Assembly (NCBI GenBank): GCA_024752435.1
Contig: CP103021.1
Coordinates: 1,922,001-1,986,000, forward strand
DNA from: Allantophomopsis cytisporea
Lineage: Eukaryota; Ascomycota; Leotiomycetes; Phacidiales; Phacidiaceae
Reading direction: 5' to 3'
DNA: 64,000 nucleotides
The notes beneath the pieces were generated by a model. It was not told the origin of the DNA and searched no databases. It saw nothing but the letters and a program-made list of their open reading frames with translations. The translations under genes were made by a program, and so were the position numbers. Below are positions 34,762-46,884 of the stretch, piece by piece; the first letter of the stretch is position 1, and each line of letters starts with the position of its first letter.

Positions 34762-36499
34762 ATGGCTACAGACAGCCTTGCAGGAGATAACAATATCGTC
34801 GATGAATTAGAGCTACGCATACTTGATGTCGAACAAGCTAAGAGTACTGCCATTTTCAATATTGAAGAGAGTAAGATCTCCAACGAAGACGACAAGCCGG
34901 AGCCCATCACCACGAAGTGGGAGCTCTGGGCCTGGTACGCCTATTATTTTGGGAATAACAGCGCGGGAACTTTGTCCTATGCTCCTCTAAGTCAGCTCCT
35001 CTTTAAACCCTTAGTACCTGAACATTATACTGACATGATGCAGTCTTTCAATATGTTCTCAGCGCAGCTGGAATTAACGGCTGGAATCATACCGAGGACT
35101 GCAGCGTAGATGCATTGGCTCCTTGTGTTGTCAAATTCGGTATTAGTTACGTCAACATTGACACTGTCGTTTTGATCTGCAACGGTATTGTGTTTGCCAT
35201 GCAGGGTGTCATTCTTCTATGTTTCGGATCTATGGGAGACTATGGACACTGGAAGAAATGGATCTTGATTACGTCTACTATCATTTGTTGGGCGATGCAG
35301 TTTGGTTTCCTAGGTATCAAAGATCCATCACAGTATCAAGCTGCCATTGGTATCTATATTTTGTCAAGTAAGTAAATATATTCTTAGGGTGAAGATCCTG
35401 GCTGATAGTCATAGCTCTGTCATACAATATCTGCCAAGCCTTTTGGACACCTTCATTCACCATGTTGGCTCGGAACACTCCCCAGGCATTGGAAACAAAA
35501 CGGAGGTTCATAGACGGAGAGCTCACTGAAGCACAGTACGAGCAAACGAAAATGTTACAGCGAAACCGACTGAGCAACATTGCTTTCGGTTTCATGAGTG
35601 TCGGCTACACCTTCACCCTATTGATTGCGCTCGGTGCTGCTTACGGTCTGCACGCCAATAGTTCTGATTCCGCCAATCTTCAAGCGGCAGTCATCATCGT
35701 GGGCGTCGCCACCGGGGTCTGGATGGTTTTCGGTACACCATGGTTCTTTCTCGAAAAGCCTCGGGCCGCCGAGCTACCCAAAGGCGAGACCTACTTCAGC
35801 ATCGGCGCAAAAGCATACTTCCATGCCTTCAAAGAGATCCCCAGACTTACACAAACATGGCTTTACCTTTTGGGTTACTTCTTGATCTCTGACGGTTACG
35901 CAACCACCAACCAAATATACAGTCTGTGTCAGAACGCAATTGTGTCATATAGCACCACTACTTCAACCGAGCTCTACATTGTTCAAGGTGTTGCGAATGC
36001 AGTTGGCATCATGATATTCTGGCTCATCCAAAAGCATTTCCGGATTCGGACGAAAGTCATCTTAATGGTTAACTGTGGTTTCTTGCTACTTATGCCAATT
36101 TGGGGTTGCATTGGCATTGGTACGACTAGATTTGGCTTCCATAACATTTGGGAGGTCTGGGTATTTTCCGTTGTTGATTGTGCCGCCGTTGCACCATTTT
36201 ACGCATTTGCGGCTACGATGCTTAGCGATCTGTGTCCTAAGGGGAGAGAGGTTACTTTCTTCGCTTTATATGCTCTCGTAAACAAGTCGACTGCTTGGAT
36301 TGGCCCAATTATCTCAGGTGTTATCATCGATCGCACAGGTAGCACCTGGAAGGGATTTCCTTTCAGTTTGGCTTTGTCAATCACAGGATATGCATTGATC
36401 TGTTGTGTAGATGTGGAAAAGGGTCGAAAGCAGTGTGAGCAGTACGTCTTGGATGATCCTACTTTAAAGAAGAACCGGGGAGAGGAGAACGAAAAGTGA
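34762..36499 (+). CDS. Atg22-like MFS transporter
   Basis: Exons 34762-34990, 35044-35367 and 35415-36499 join in phase to 545 aa. The first intron has a GTCAGC donor, a CTGAC branch and a GCAG acceptor, and the splice restores YFGNNSAGTLSYAPL followed by FQYVLSAAGINGW. Hydrophobic helices include VDTVVLICNG-type, FGFMSVGYTFTLLIALGAAY and ALSITGYALICCV. LADYG-type GSMGDYGHWKKW and FWTPSFTMLARNTP are typical of the Atg22-like family, whose yeast member exports amino acids from the vacuole. The many filamentous-fungal paralogues have unknown cargo. It lies next to a vacuolar-type carboxypeptidase, a suggestive pairing. Without the first intron the frame breaks, so its placement matters. Confidence 0.88.
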
Positions 36500-37317
36500 C
36501 TTAGCGAAATAGAAAAGAATTATGTCCTTTTGTTCTTGGTTGTCGAGATATCTTACCTTTCTTACCAATAACAGTAGCCTCTTATCTCAAAATGATTCGT
36601 TAAGTTATATCTATACTCGTAGTGGCTTTCTCGAATGAGTCTTATTTTTGAGTAACCCATCACCTTAAGACACCTCAATCGCGTGGTGATTCCACAATTT
36701 CATAATTTAACTAAAGATTATCCATCTGGGTTAAAATGGGCAGAAAAGCGCCTCAAGTGGGTACCCTTCAATTCGGGGTCCCATGCGTAGTTGTTGACTA
36801 ATGGTTGTGTGGTAACAGAGGAGTAACGTAGACCAACTAGTCTAAGTTTTTGATTTTTCTCTTGACGGAGACGCACACCAGCTCAACGCAGGCAAAGTAT
36901 CTCAATCATAACAGCGATATGCTGGTGGATGTTACGGAGATAGATTTATTCAATCAATCAGCGTGCATCAACTGAGTTGTGTTGAAAGTTGAGGATGAAG
37001 CCTGTAACGAGGGCCAGTAAACTCAAAGTAATGTCACAGGGAATTGCTTATATCTGTGAGAACCTTGTTTGCAAATACTGAGCACGTCAAGTGGTGGATC
37101 GGGCCATAGAACTTCTGGATCCGGCGGTTTTTGTGGAGCCTCTTCAAAGGTGGGAGCATATCAGTCCTTCCGTCAAGTTGCCTATTTAGCGTTTTCTGAA
37201 GCCAAAGACAGCATTAAATTTATCAATTTTACTCAGCACGATCTTTTGCAAACCAGTGTTAAACCATTCGATAGACTTTCTTCGGAGCCGCCGTTCTGGT
37301 TCACTCCCACTAAATAT
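36500..37317. other. Intergenic region
   Basis: Upstream region of the peptidase gene. The frame before its ATG is open back to 37069 but not protein-like. Nothing else is recognised. Confidence 0.4.
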
Positions 37318-39136
37318 ATGGCTGAAATCAGCGACAAGGACCTGGTGTTGCACGAGCCGAAAAAAACAGCATCCTCTGATCCAGAGTTGAGATCACGACT
37401 ATGGAATGTCAAGCATGCAGTGCTGTCAGTTTTCCTGATAATCGTTGTTTGGTCGTATCTGAAGCTCGATCTCCATTTCACAGCAATATTAAATAAGGAT
37501 GTCACGTGTGTGGGACAACATGCAATAGCACCAAAAGCACGTCTGGATATTACGGAGAAGAATGTCGAAAAACTTTTTAAATCTGCGGAATTCAGATCGT
37601 TGAGTGTGAAACGATTAAGTGGCGCGGTCCAGATTGCAACTGAAAACTATGACGATATGGGCTCAATTCTTGAAGATCCCCGATGGAATGCATTTTACGA
37701 CTTGCAGGATTATTTTCAAAATACGTTTCCACTCGTGTAAGCTTTCCTTAATTGTCATAAGATTAGAGCTGATAATTGTAGGCATTCGAAATTAGAGGTC
37801 GAGACTGTAAACCTACATGGCCTTGTGTACACATGGCGCGGCTCAAATACCTCTCTGAAGCCAATTATGCTTACCGGTCATCAGGATGTAAGTTGAGAAG
37901 ATAGGGGCTTAGTGTTGAAGCTAATATCAGCAGGTGGTACCGGTTGCTGAAGATACTCGACTTCAATGGAAGTACCCTCCATTTTCAGGCTATTTTGATG
38001 GCACATACATCAACGGGCGAGGCAGCCACGATTGTAAGAATAACGTGATTGCAATTTTCTCTGCTATCACAGCATTGCTTGAAGCTGGCTTCAATCCTTC
38101 AAGGACTGTAGTCATCGCCTTTGGATTTGACGAAGAATCTTCGAAGAGCTTGGGCGCGTATCAAATCGGACTACACCTCGAAAAGGTGTGGGGTCAGAAC
38201 TCATTCGCCATTCTCGTTGACGAAGGTGCTATTGGAATCAACCATCAATACGGACGAACAATTGCTGCTCCTCAAGCGAGTGAAAAGGGTTATATGGACC
38301 TGCTACTGAGAGTCCATGTTCCTGGCGGACACAGTAGCATGGCTCCCCCACATACGTCGATTGGAATCCTATCCGAAGCCATCACGGCTTTGGAAACCCA
38401 AGCAAAGACCAACTTTCCATCAAAACTCACGAATGGCAACCCATTCTATTACCTGCTCCATTGCGCGGCAGCTGATCCGCACACGAATATCTCAAAACCT
38501 CTCCGAAAAGCTCTCAATGACCCAAACGGAAATGATCGAGCTGTTGAGCTGCTTGCAGATGATTTTGGATCCGATGTCCTCCTCCGGACGAGCCAAGCAG
38601 TCACGATTTTCAAGTCTGGTAGCAAGGCAAATGCACTTCCACAATTTGCAGAAGCTCTGGTGAATTACCGAATCTCGAACGAGCAAAGCCTCCTGGATGT
38701 ACAGACTGCACTTATTAGAACCGTCAAACCAATTGCCGAAAGTCGCAACCTTCATTTCATCTCCCGGTCCGAAGATGATAACTCCACATCTGAGCTTCCT
38801 GAGAATACTCTGTCCTTGTCATGGTGGCGAACTATTATACCATCACCGGTGTCGATAGTTGATTCAGATAGCTGGAAGTACTTCGCTGGTGCCATTAAAC
38901 ATGTATTTGATGAGCCAGGAGACGGAGGGGATGTTCTTGTAGCACCAACTATTGCGCCCGGAAATACTGACACTAGATACTATTGGCAGCTCTCACAACA
39001 AATCTATCGATTTGGGCCGCTGAGATCTTGGCATGATGAAGGATGGGGTGGGATACATGATGTCAATGAGCGAGTGAGCATTTCTCGGTCACTTGAAAAA
39101 GCTTCATTAATGACTAACTTGAATAGATCTCTTTAG
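37318..39136 (+). CDS. M20-family carboxypeptidase S-like (Gly-Xaa carboxypeptidase)
   Basis: Exons 37318-37736, 37782-37887 and 37934-39136 give 575 aa, the size of yeast Cps1. A single anchor at about residues 32-50 (KHAVLSVFLIIVVWSYLKL) fits a type II vacuolar membrane protein. Metal-site motifs follow: GHQDVVPV at 172-179 across the second junction, GRGSHDCKN with the bridging Asp near 208, and GFDEES near 240-245. The family normally reads DDK where this one reads DCK, but the metal-bridging Asp is kept. It releases C-terminal residues from small peptides as a nitrogen source. C-terminal PTIAPGNTDTRYYW and the late HDVNERVS also match. It follows the Atg22-like transporter in the same direction. 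Confidence 0.92.
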
Positions 39137-39383
39137 AAGCCCACCAAGAGTCCATCCTATTCTATCACGAGTTCATTAGAGTGTTCGATGAGGCAAATTT
39201 GCAGTATTAGGCCATTGGGTAAGACACTGTTCGAAGTAGGGAGTTTATATAGGACTAATTTACCCTAGTAGAATGGTGAAATCGTTTGAGGTTTATAGAA
39301 TAAATCGGATCAAGTTACTCCTCAACCGAAATGTTGTTTGGCCTTAGGGCAGTACAGAAATCCATCTCATGGTCCTAATCATC

Positions 39384-40829
39384 TTAGAAAGTATACAAGT
39401 CGTGGCTGCATTTTCCTATCTCAAGCTCCTCGTACATTATTTCAACGTTCATACCCTGCTCAGGTTTCCAGTTCCATGTGGTTTTGTCCTTTTGAGGTAC
39501 TGACCTAATAAGTCGCTTCCCCAATGTACTACTCTGCCACCACGCTTCCAAACACATCGCTCTCTCCCATCCACACCAAACCACTTCTGGGCCAAGGTTG
39601 AACAAATATTCGCGAATCCAGGCTCGGTCAGTCTCACTATGGAAAAAGACACCAGTGACGGCAAAACAAAAAGCAATGCTCATATCTCCCTTGAAATGGT
39701 GCTTATCTCCAGTCTGAGGTCCTAAAGCTCGAATAATGCTTAAACACTGGGTAGCGAGCACTACTGACTCGTTAGATAGTTCTGAGCGGAGAGGGACTAA
39801 AATGCGGTATATATGAACCTTAGCTGAAAAGCAGTGAAGAAGGATTAGCTTTTAGAGTCGTGATCGCTTTGATAGTTCTTGGTCATCTTCTGTTCATTGT
39901 AGGTTTGATGGTAAACTCGCAGCCCAATTCTCAAGTTTTTCTGATACGGCCAGTGAATTGGATCGGAAATTGTTCTCGATCGCTGTTCCTTTTCGCCATT
40001 GATTATCTAGATATACGGCCGAGCCCAAGATACTATAAAGTCGCCTGCATGCATCAATTGTTATACTTTCCGTATCAAAAGGATCTATTTCTAGGTCATT
40101 CCGCTCAAGCAGATGATAAAATACTGGATCCAGAAAGGGGGTTGCACGACCAGATATAGCATTCTGGAAATCAAGCCGTGCTAGGCAATGGATTAATCGG
40201 CGTCCAAAAGTCATGTCCCATAGTGCTACTCCACATTCGAGGAGAAGTGAGCAACAGGCTTTGAGATGTACGTTCCACTTCTCCGAATTAAACACCATAA
40301 TCTAGATCATCAATAGGCACTTTATAATAAGATCGAGTTTTCTACATACCTCGAACCAAGTGAGAAGAAATACACAGGCGAGATTGACTTGATCGTGCCT
40401 CTTCTTTACCAAAGCTAATCGAAAAAGCCTAACAGCTTCGGCGTAATATCCGAATCCATCACCACGGGTACCCTTCCCCGAAAAATTATATGTTGAAGAT
40501 ACAGCCATAATAGCCAGAGCAACATGCTGATGATCGATGGCTAAAGGAGCAACATCCTTGTGAAAGAAGTTTTGGCCGGGAGATATTGAGTAGGACGCCG
40601 CAAAGCCATCGATAAAGCTATTAAGCAGGCTTCTTTGCTCTGCTGGAAGCGTATAAATGGCTGAGAATGGACTTGGAGACTCTGGTATCTGAACGAGCTT
40701 CTTTTGGAGTACATCGTGAACCAGATCTACTTTCTGTTGGGAATGTACTCTGAAAGCTATGTTTCCCCCCATATCCCTCACACTCAACATGTTTCTCAGC
40801 GCATCTTTTACAAGATGGAACACTTTCAT
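39384..40829 (-). CDS. Fungal transcription-factor-domain protein, no zinc cluster seen
   Basis: Exons 40829-40350, 40301-39917 and 39823-39384 keep phase (434 aa). The frame is also open upstream to 40907 without an ATG, preceded by an AG acceptor, so an upstream exon is possible. The body looks like the Fungal_trans_2 regulatory region: SLLNSFIDGFAASYSISPGQ, HVALAIMAVSSTY, YYAEAVRLFRLAL, LACVFLLTWFEI across a junction, then HLKACCSLL. I searched the upstream 300 bp for a Cys6 cluster and saw none. It is divergent from the 2-oxoglutarate oxygenase gene, which it may regulate. It could be a truncated regulator, or one that acts without its own DNA-binding domain. Confidence 0.65.
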
Positions 40830-40907
40830 CACACTGCCCAATGTCAGCTCAAATTTCTTGGTTTCAAAATAGTGATAACTTTGTACCTTCGATGATGCCT
40901 CTTGCAA

Positions 40908-41405
40908 GTCCTAGCAAATGTCAATTATTGGCTGCAACTTGCGCAGGTCTTCTCACTCACCAGCAATCTTTGCGCTTAGAATTAGGTCGTGAGATAAGAT
41001 GCGATGACATGTTATGATACTTCAAAAGAGGCGAAGATAGCTTTTGGTTGCAATTTGCTTCTCGTGGAGATTTCAAGATCAACAAAGTTGGGGTTATTAA
41101 ATGAGCCAGCTTTTTCCTATTCGGAAATAATACGACTCGCGACACCCGCAAAGCACGCCATCGCCTAACGTTCCAGACCCCCGGCAAAAGTGGAGCTCTC
41201 TTTGCAATGGAGATTATTTCAATTTCCACTTTATAGGTTTTGTAGACCTTACCGTCAATGGAAGTGGAATGTCAAGCGTAATTTTATGCGATTGTACATC
41301 GTTCATTTCAATTGTGCTTGCTTGAGTTTATAAGTAGTAGAACTTCCTCCGACATCATTCTTATATGGTTCTCGATTTCTTTTGGGCAGCTATTCTCAGA
41401 TTCCG
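40908..41405. promoter_or_regulatory. Divergent promoter between regulator and 2OG oxygenase
   Basis: A roughly 500-bp region between the starts of the two genes. It contains CGG/CCG triplets around 41120-41190 and 41350, but no perfect inverted repeat. It might also include a first exon of the regulator. Confidence 0.4.
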
Positions 41406-42573
41406 ATGGCCACCATTTTGAAGACCGCTAGCATGCCAGACTCATTACCTTCCAGCCATGTGGAAGTCACCGTACCTGGAGTACCCCCTCTGACGTTTGA
41501 GTTACCAGCTTTCGACCCAGCTGTCCATTTGGCATTTGAAACTCCGATAATGCGCCACTCATTTTCAGAGCTCATGCTCCCAAAACCAGCCAACTGTCCA
41601 GATATTTGCTTCACTGAACCTTTTCAGTTATTTTCCGAAGAGGGCGTTCGGATGATACGACAGGACATACTACGGAAGGAAGTTTTGGACAAGCATTTGA
41701 AGAAATGGGAACGTGCTCCATGTTACATTGGTGCGCACGAGGAGGTATGCAAGTCGATATCCTGTTCTTCGTCAGTTCAGAGACTGATAGTCACAGACTG
41801 CAATATGGACACGTGATATGTGGCACCATCCAGCAGTATTGGAATGCGTCAGCAAAGCTTTTGGACTACCATTGAGAATACTTGGTAGAAAAGGAGAAGT
41901 GGGCCACGTTAACATACAACTTGGAATTGACGGACTCCAAGGAGTTTATAATTTGAAAGACAAACCATCACCACCACTCGAGAACTCAGCAGTTCCTACA
42001 TCGCAGTATGATGAAGTTCTAACAGATGCTTGGCATCGAGACTCAACACAGATCGTCTGTGTAGTGATGCTATCTGACACAAGTACAATGATCGGTGGGG
42101 AGACCGCAATCCAAACAGGAGATGGTCAGGTAATCAAGGCTCGAGGTGCGAAGATGGGAGGTGCAGTTATGTTGCAGGGCTGCTACACACCTCATGCAGC
42201 TCTCCGCGCTACAAATGCCGCCGAGCGAATCAGTATGGTCACTAGCTTTGGGTTCGCAGACCCTGATCTCGACGATTGCGGAACATCTCTAAGAAGCATT
42301 AGTCCTACATACCATGACATTTCTCAGATCCAAGACCACTTTCTCCTTGAGAAACTCAGTAAGCTTCGAGAGAGGATCGACGTAGCTATCGAAAAAGCCA
42401 CGGCGAGGCAGATCAGTGGTGAGAAGATGCCAAGGCAAGAAGTTGAGCCCTGGGTAAACGAACAAATTCGATTTCTGAAGCATACTTCATGGGAGTTGTT
42501 TGAAAGGTATCCTAACTTTTTATATAAAGATGTGCCAGATGATGTATTGAGAAACTATCTGGTAGACAATTAG
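41406..42573 (+). CDS. 2-oxoglutarate/Fe(II)-dependent oxygenase (phytanoyl-CoA-type fold)
   Basis: Exons 41406-41744 and 41797-42573 (52-bp intron, phase 0) give 371 aa. The metal ligands are visible: His193 and Asp195 in DAWHRDS, and His246 in CYTPHAALRA, with Arg250 as probable 2-oxoglutarate binder. GHVNIQLGIDGLQGVYNL, VVMLSDTSTMIGGETAI and RISMVTSFGF are conserved landmarks of a fungal dioxygenase group found near metabolic genes. It hydroxylates or desaturates a small molecule while decarboxylating 2-oxoglutarate. The substrate is unknown. No signal peptide is present. The TTG-initiated extension to 41382 is not needed. Confidence 0.88.
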
Positions 42574-44093
42574 CTCTCTTGGAATCAATAGTGTGTGTAC
42601 CTTCACTTTTTTCTAGGATATATGTTCCTCAAGATTTATCAAACGCGTAGATACAATCTCCCTTGGTGAATTGCGTATTTATGAGAGGTCCTCAATTTCG
42701 GCTCTGCTCTCATTCTGGCTCGAAAGTACTACGCCGTTCCGAAGGAACTGCCACTACCACCAATCACTTATAAGATTTAGTAAACCTTACTGGGTATACT
42801 GCTTTACCAGGCATAGACTTCATCCTAGATGTGAAATACGGGTAATCTGATTATCCTTATCATCGGAATCAGTTAATAAGCTCACATTAATTATCACATC
42901 AACAGTCCACTTTCCTGTCGGTAATCTCATAATTCTTCCTCTAATCGTGATAGTGAGGGTTACGAACAGCTCATTGGCCTTTAATAGTAGAGACTCAAAG
43001 GACGAACAGAATCTCCAGCCCTATGGATCCCTTAGTAAAAATACGTGGTTTTCACTACTTACAGAATCTTTATACTATCGATACCACAACATTTCACGGA
43101 CCCATAGGAGTAGTCATTCTTGTTACGTTTTCTGTACTCAAAAACAATGTTGACTCTCAACTTGGTATTGATCTCAAGTTGCGGAATAATTCCAATTCCC
43201 TGCAAATTTTCCCCGTCAGCAAAAGGATCATTTGAAGAACCTGAGTCGACTGTAAGGCTTAAAGGCCACCGAAAGCCATGGGACCGCGGTTATGGAGGCC
43301 TATAAGCGAAACATGTATGCCTTTACATTCGGTAAAACCCGCCTAGACGAACAAGCTGAAGTCGTGCTTTTGGTTGATTATATAGGTCAGGAGTTGGGCT
43401 TTTCAGTTGGCCGTTGTATATCTGGGCTACTCTTGCAAGGAAAGTTTGAGTTTTGTGAAGAATTGTGAATACAGGAAAGTACGGAAGAGCCTTGTCAGAA
43501 TGGAGAACGTTGAGCACATATCAGAAATCTGTGAAGGGAATAAGTGTGCCTGAGATCTCTGTTCTAAGTTTTGGTGTTTAGGGCTACTACAATTGGAAGA
43601 TTGCTCTCTCGAGGGATCTGGTGGTAAGTGACAATCCTCATGTCTCAAGAGATATTCTGGAGAAAGATTTCGAAAGAAAGAGCAGTACATAACTTTCCAG
43701 GTAATTCAGTTCAACCTATGAAACTGCTATAGGTGCAGCACTCGCTTCCAGCATGATCCTCGAGTCTTGGAAATACGACTCGTTGAGAAAGGTCGGGGAG
43801 GAGCACGGATATATATACTCCTATGCTGGTTGAGAACCCGACCTTCGGCATTGATCATCTAGGTGAGGCTCTTTTTAGGTATTATTAGGTGTTTTACTAG
43901 CTTCCTAATATAGTACTTAATATTTTTAATCCTAATGCTTCTAATTCTGTAGATTCCATAAAATTTCTCCCATGACCAATAAGATGGCCTTCTTGCATGC
44001 TCTGAGCTTTTCAAAATTGGGTATGCAGAGCTCCCATCGCTATCAAAACTTCTGAAAATATTGCAAGCTGCCATTTCAATCAGATTCGCCTCC
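42574..44093. other. Intergenic region, no firm gene
   Basis: 1.5 kb between convergent genes. A 50-codon ORF from ATG 43313 reads smoothly but is too short to assign. ORFs at 42947-43305 and 43427-43690 lack motifs. Confidence 0.4.
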
Positions 44094-45372
44094 TCATGGC
44101 TCTCCCCAGATCTCATCCGCGATCTGTCTAACCAGAGCCAACTTATTCTTCTCATCCTCGAATGACAAAGGATATCCAGACTCGTGGGTGCTGAACCCAC
44201 ATTGAGGGCTGACGCAGATTCTCTTGAGCGCTTCCTCGCGAGTCTCACCGCTGCCTGAAGCCACAAAATCGGCAGCCTGGTAGATACGCTCCTTCATTGC
44301 CTCCTTGTCCTCCAACTCACGCAACTTTGTGCTGATAACACCAACGACAACGTTCTTATTCTTGGGCAGGAACTTGAGCGCTTCGAACCCGCCAGCTCGC
44401 TCCGTGTCGTACTCGAGGTAGAAAGTGTTGACATCGAGGTTCTCAAACAACTTCTTTGCAATGATATCATAGGATCCTTCTGCGAAGTGTCTACCACCGA
44501 TGAAGTTACCCCTGCAAAGGTGGATACCTGTGTGCAAGTCCTCGGGGATCTTGCTAAGACAGTCATTGTAAAGCTTAATGTATGCGTCAAGAAGATCCTC
44601 GACCGTGCCAATGTTGTCCTTATCCTCCTCCCAGCCCTGGCGGAAAGCCTTGGAGCAGAAGTACGCCATTCCTGGGTCATCGAACTGGACATTTCTCAGG
44701 CCAGCCTTGTAAAGGGCATTCAGCTCGTCCTGGTACACTTTGGCAACGTCCTTGAAGTACTCAGCGTCATTGGCATACGCCTGTGGTGTGTATGCCTTTC
44801 CTTGCTTGTAACGCATGTGAAACCAAGCTGGTGTAATCATAGTCAACTTGATGTTAGCCCACTCGCTCTCGGGCAACGACTGTTGGACCAGCTTCAATTC
44901 GTGTAAGTTCGACAGGGATTTGGCTGGGTTGTACGACAGCTTAGAGGTGGCAATAGTCGAGTCTCCTGGCATGACTTTGCTGTCCTTCTCGATCAGACTC
45001 ACGACATCCGGGTGGTACAGTCTGAACATCGAGGCCTCTGCATTTTGAAGAGGGGTCGTTCCTAAAACTTTACTCAGTATGTTTGCTCAATGACAGAATA
45101 TGGACTTGCGTACCCTCAAACTCATCCCACATTAATCCCCAGAAGCGCGTGCGGTTGAACTCTCCAGAAGTAACAGCCTTGATGCCAACATCTTGTTGCT
45201 TCTTGACGACTTCCCTAATTGCCTCCTTCTCGATAGCTGGCAGGCCAGCAGCATCCTCAGAAACTCCAGTGTCACGAATGGTTGCTCGCACCTCAAGAAG
45301 GTTCTCGGGACGCAATAAAGAACCCATATGTTCGGCCCTGAAAGGCGGCGCACTGTGAAGCATGCTGGTCAT
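44094..45372 (-). CDS. MetE-like cobalamin-independent methyltransferase domain protein
   Basis: Exons 45372-45114 and 45061-44094 (52-bp intron, phase 1) give 408 aa. This is only the C-terminal catalytic half of cobalamin-independent methionine synthase (about 760 aa in full). The fold's landmarks are PPFRAEHMGSLLRP at the start, SGEFNRTRFWGLMW, ITPAWFHMRY and LRNVQFDDPGMAYF. The zinc ligands are kept: His267 and Cys269 in GIHLCRGNF, Glu303 in YLEYD, and Cys374 in VSPQCGF. Short MetE-like proteins are frequent in fungi and bacteria, and move methyl groups between thiols and small donors; true methionine synthase activity is not assured. Codon use looks ordered and GC-richer than its surroundings, as in expressed genes. 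Confidence 0.9.
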
Positions 45373-46884
45373 TTTGTCTAGGCTTCCTTTCTCACAAAAA
45401 CAAGTATCGATTGATGAAGAAAAATCTCTACTGGCAAAAAATTGTGCGAGCGTACTTCATACAAGAAGCCGGGACCTCGCTACCCCGCTGGAAGATTATT
45501 TCCGCAGGGAACAGCGCGGGGAACTTTTTCGCCTTAGGCAGTAGCATGTTTTTGCGATAGGCACATGTTGCTGTATCGACTGAAAGCTATACCTAATTAG
45601 GTCATCAGCTGACGCGTCATCGATAACGGTGTAGTATCAATGATAACTTGATTCAGTTAAAAGTGGGATTTTGGGGACCCGAGTATAACTATCCACATAT
45701 GTACGCAAATATATACTCATTACCCCAGGATCAATCAGGTAATCTAATTCATGTGTTATCCATTCTATTGTATCATCGAAATCAATGGCCACATATAATT
45801 TGTTACATCAGTAGTATTAGCCAATAATACTTTCAATAGACAAAGATTCGTAGAGGTAAGGGCATTTGCTTTGAGCAGCTTTATCGGGTAATTAAGCAGT
45901 CAATAAGTAAAAGCACAAAATATGATGAAGTAAAATAAAGTAAAATAACTATTGAAAGAAATAATAGCTTTACTTTTGTCACGATGTAGGGCATGCAGCA
46001 GATTTGGGTACTGAGTTTTTTGAATAAAGGGCGTAGGATTTTACTCTGTTGCTACTCTAATACTACATAATAATGCGGCGCTACCTAATTCAGTAATCAA
46101 TAAAAGCAAAAATCATTTACTTTCGTATACTCGCATCGAAGTAAAGTCTATTTTGACCACAGATGTTAACAACCTTTGATAATATATATACAGAGCTTAC
46201 TAGAAGTTAACATAATGCTTTTGTGTCAATCTGCGTAGAATTGGTAATCTTTCTTCTAAATACCCTGTTTAAAATCCTGCGACTATTTTAATAAAGACAG
46301 ATATAGACCACATAATTACTATTAAAAAGTTCCTTATCACCTAACTAGCTTTAGAACTTTCAGATAAAATTACTACTTAGTTTTCGACTTCATCTATCTT
46401 CTTTTTCTATTGTATCTGCTATAGTATAGTAAATAGAATCCCTGTAAACCAACGATTCCGATACATCTAACTGGTTATCAATAAATTAATACTTTTTATC
46501 TTGCCTAAGATATAAATAGTATATACTATAGTCAACTGTTTATACAACTATGATAGGTTTGAATCGATGAAATTGGGAAGGACTCTGTAAGCTGTTTGTT
46601 GAACAAGAAGTATGAATCTAGAAGAGATATAAAGGGTGGGGATAATAAAGCTAGAAGCTATTCTTTTCAGCTTAGAAATCGACGTAGGATTTGCGTTGTG
46701 GATAAGGTTTTTACGAAGGACACTAGCATAGTTTATATAGAAAGCTTAGATAGTTTTTTGATAGAGTTGAAGGTTACTGTTAATGTACGGGCTTTTATCA
46801 ATGGTTGCCCAACTTAAACTTAGTGCACCACATTTATCGTAGTCACAAATTCATGGCAATTTGCTTCAAAACATCATTCTTGAT
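45373..46884. other. AT-rich, gene-free block
   Basis: From about 45640 to 46830 the sequence is very AT-rich and TA-dinucleotide-rich, with stops in all frames. It looks like a repeat eroded by C-to-T mutation, but no transposon motif survives. The ORF at 46596-46817 is not recognisable. Confidence 0.4.

Noticed and set aside
44294..44906. Long ORFs on both strands over the MetE-like gene
   Set aside because: Alternative-frame and antisense shadows; the 311-codon frame carries all catalytic residues.
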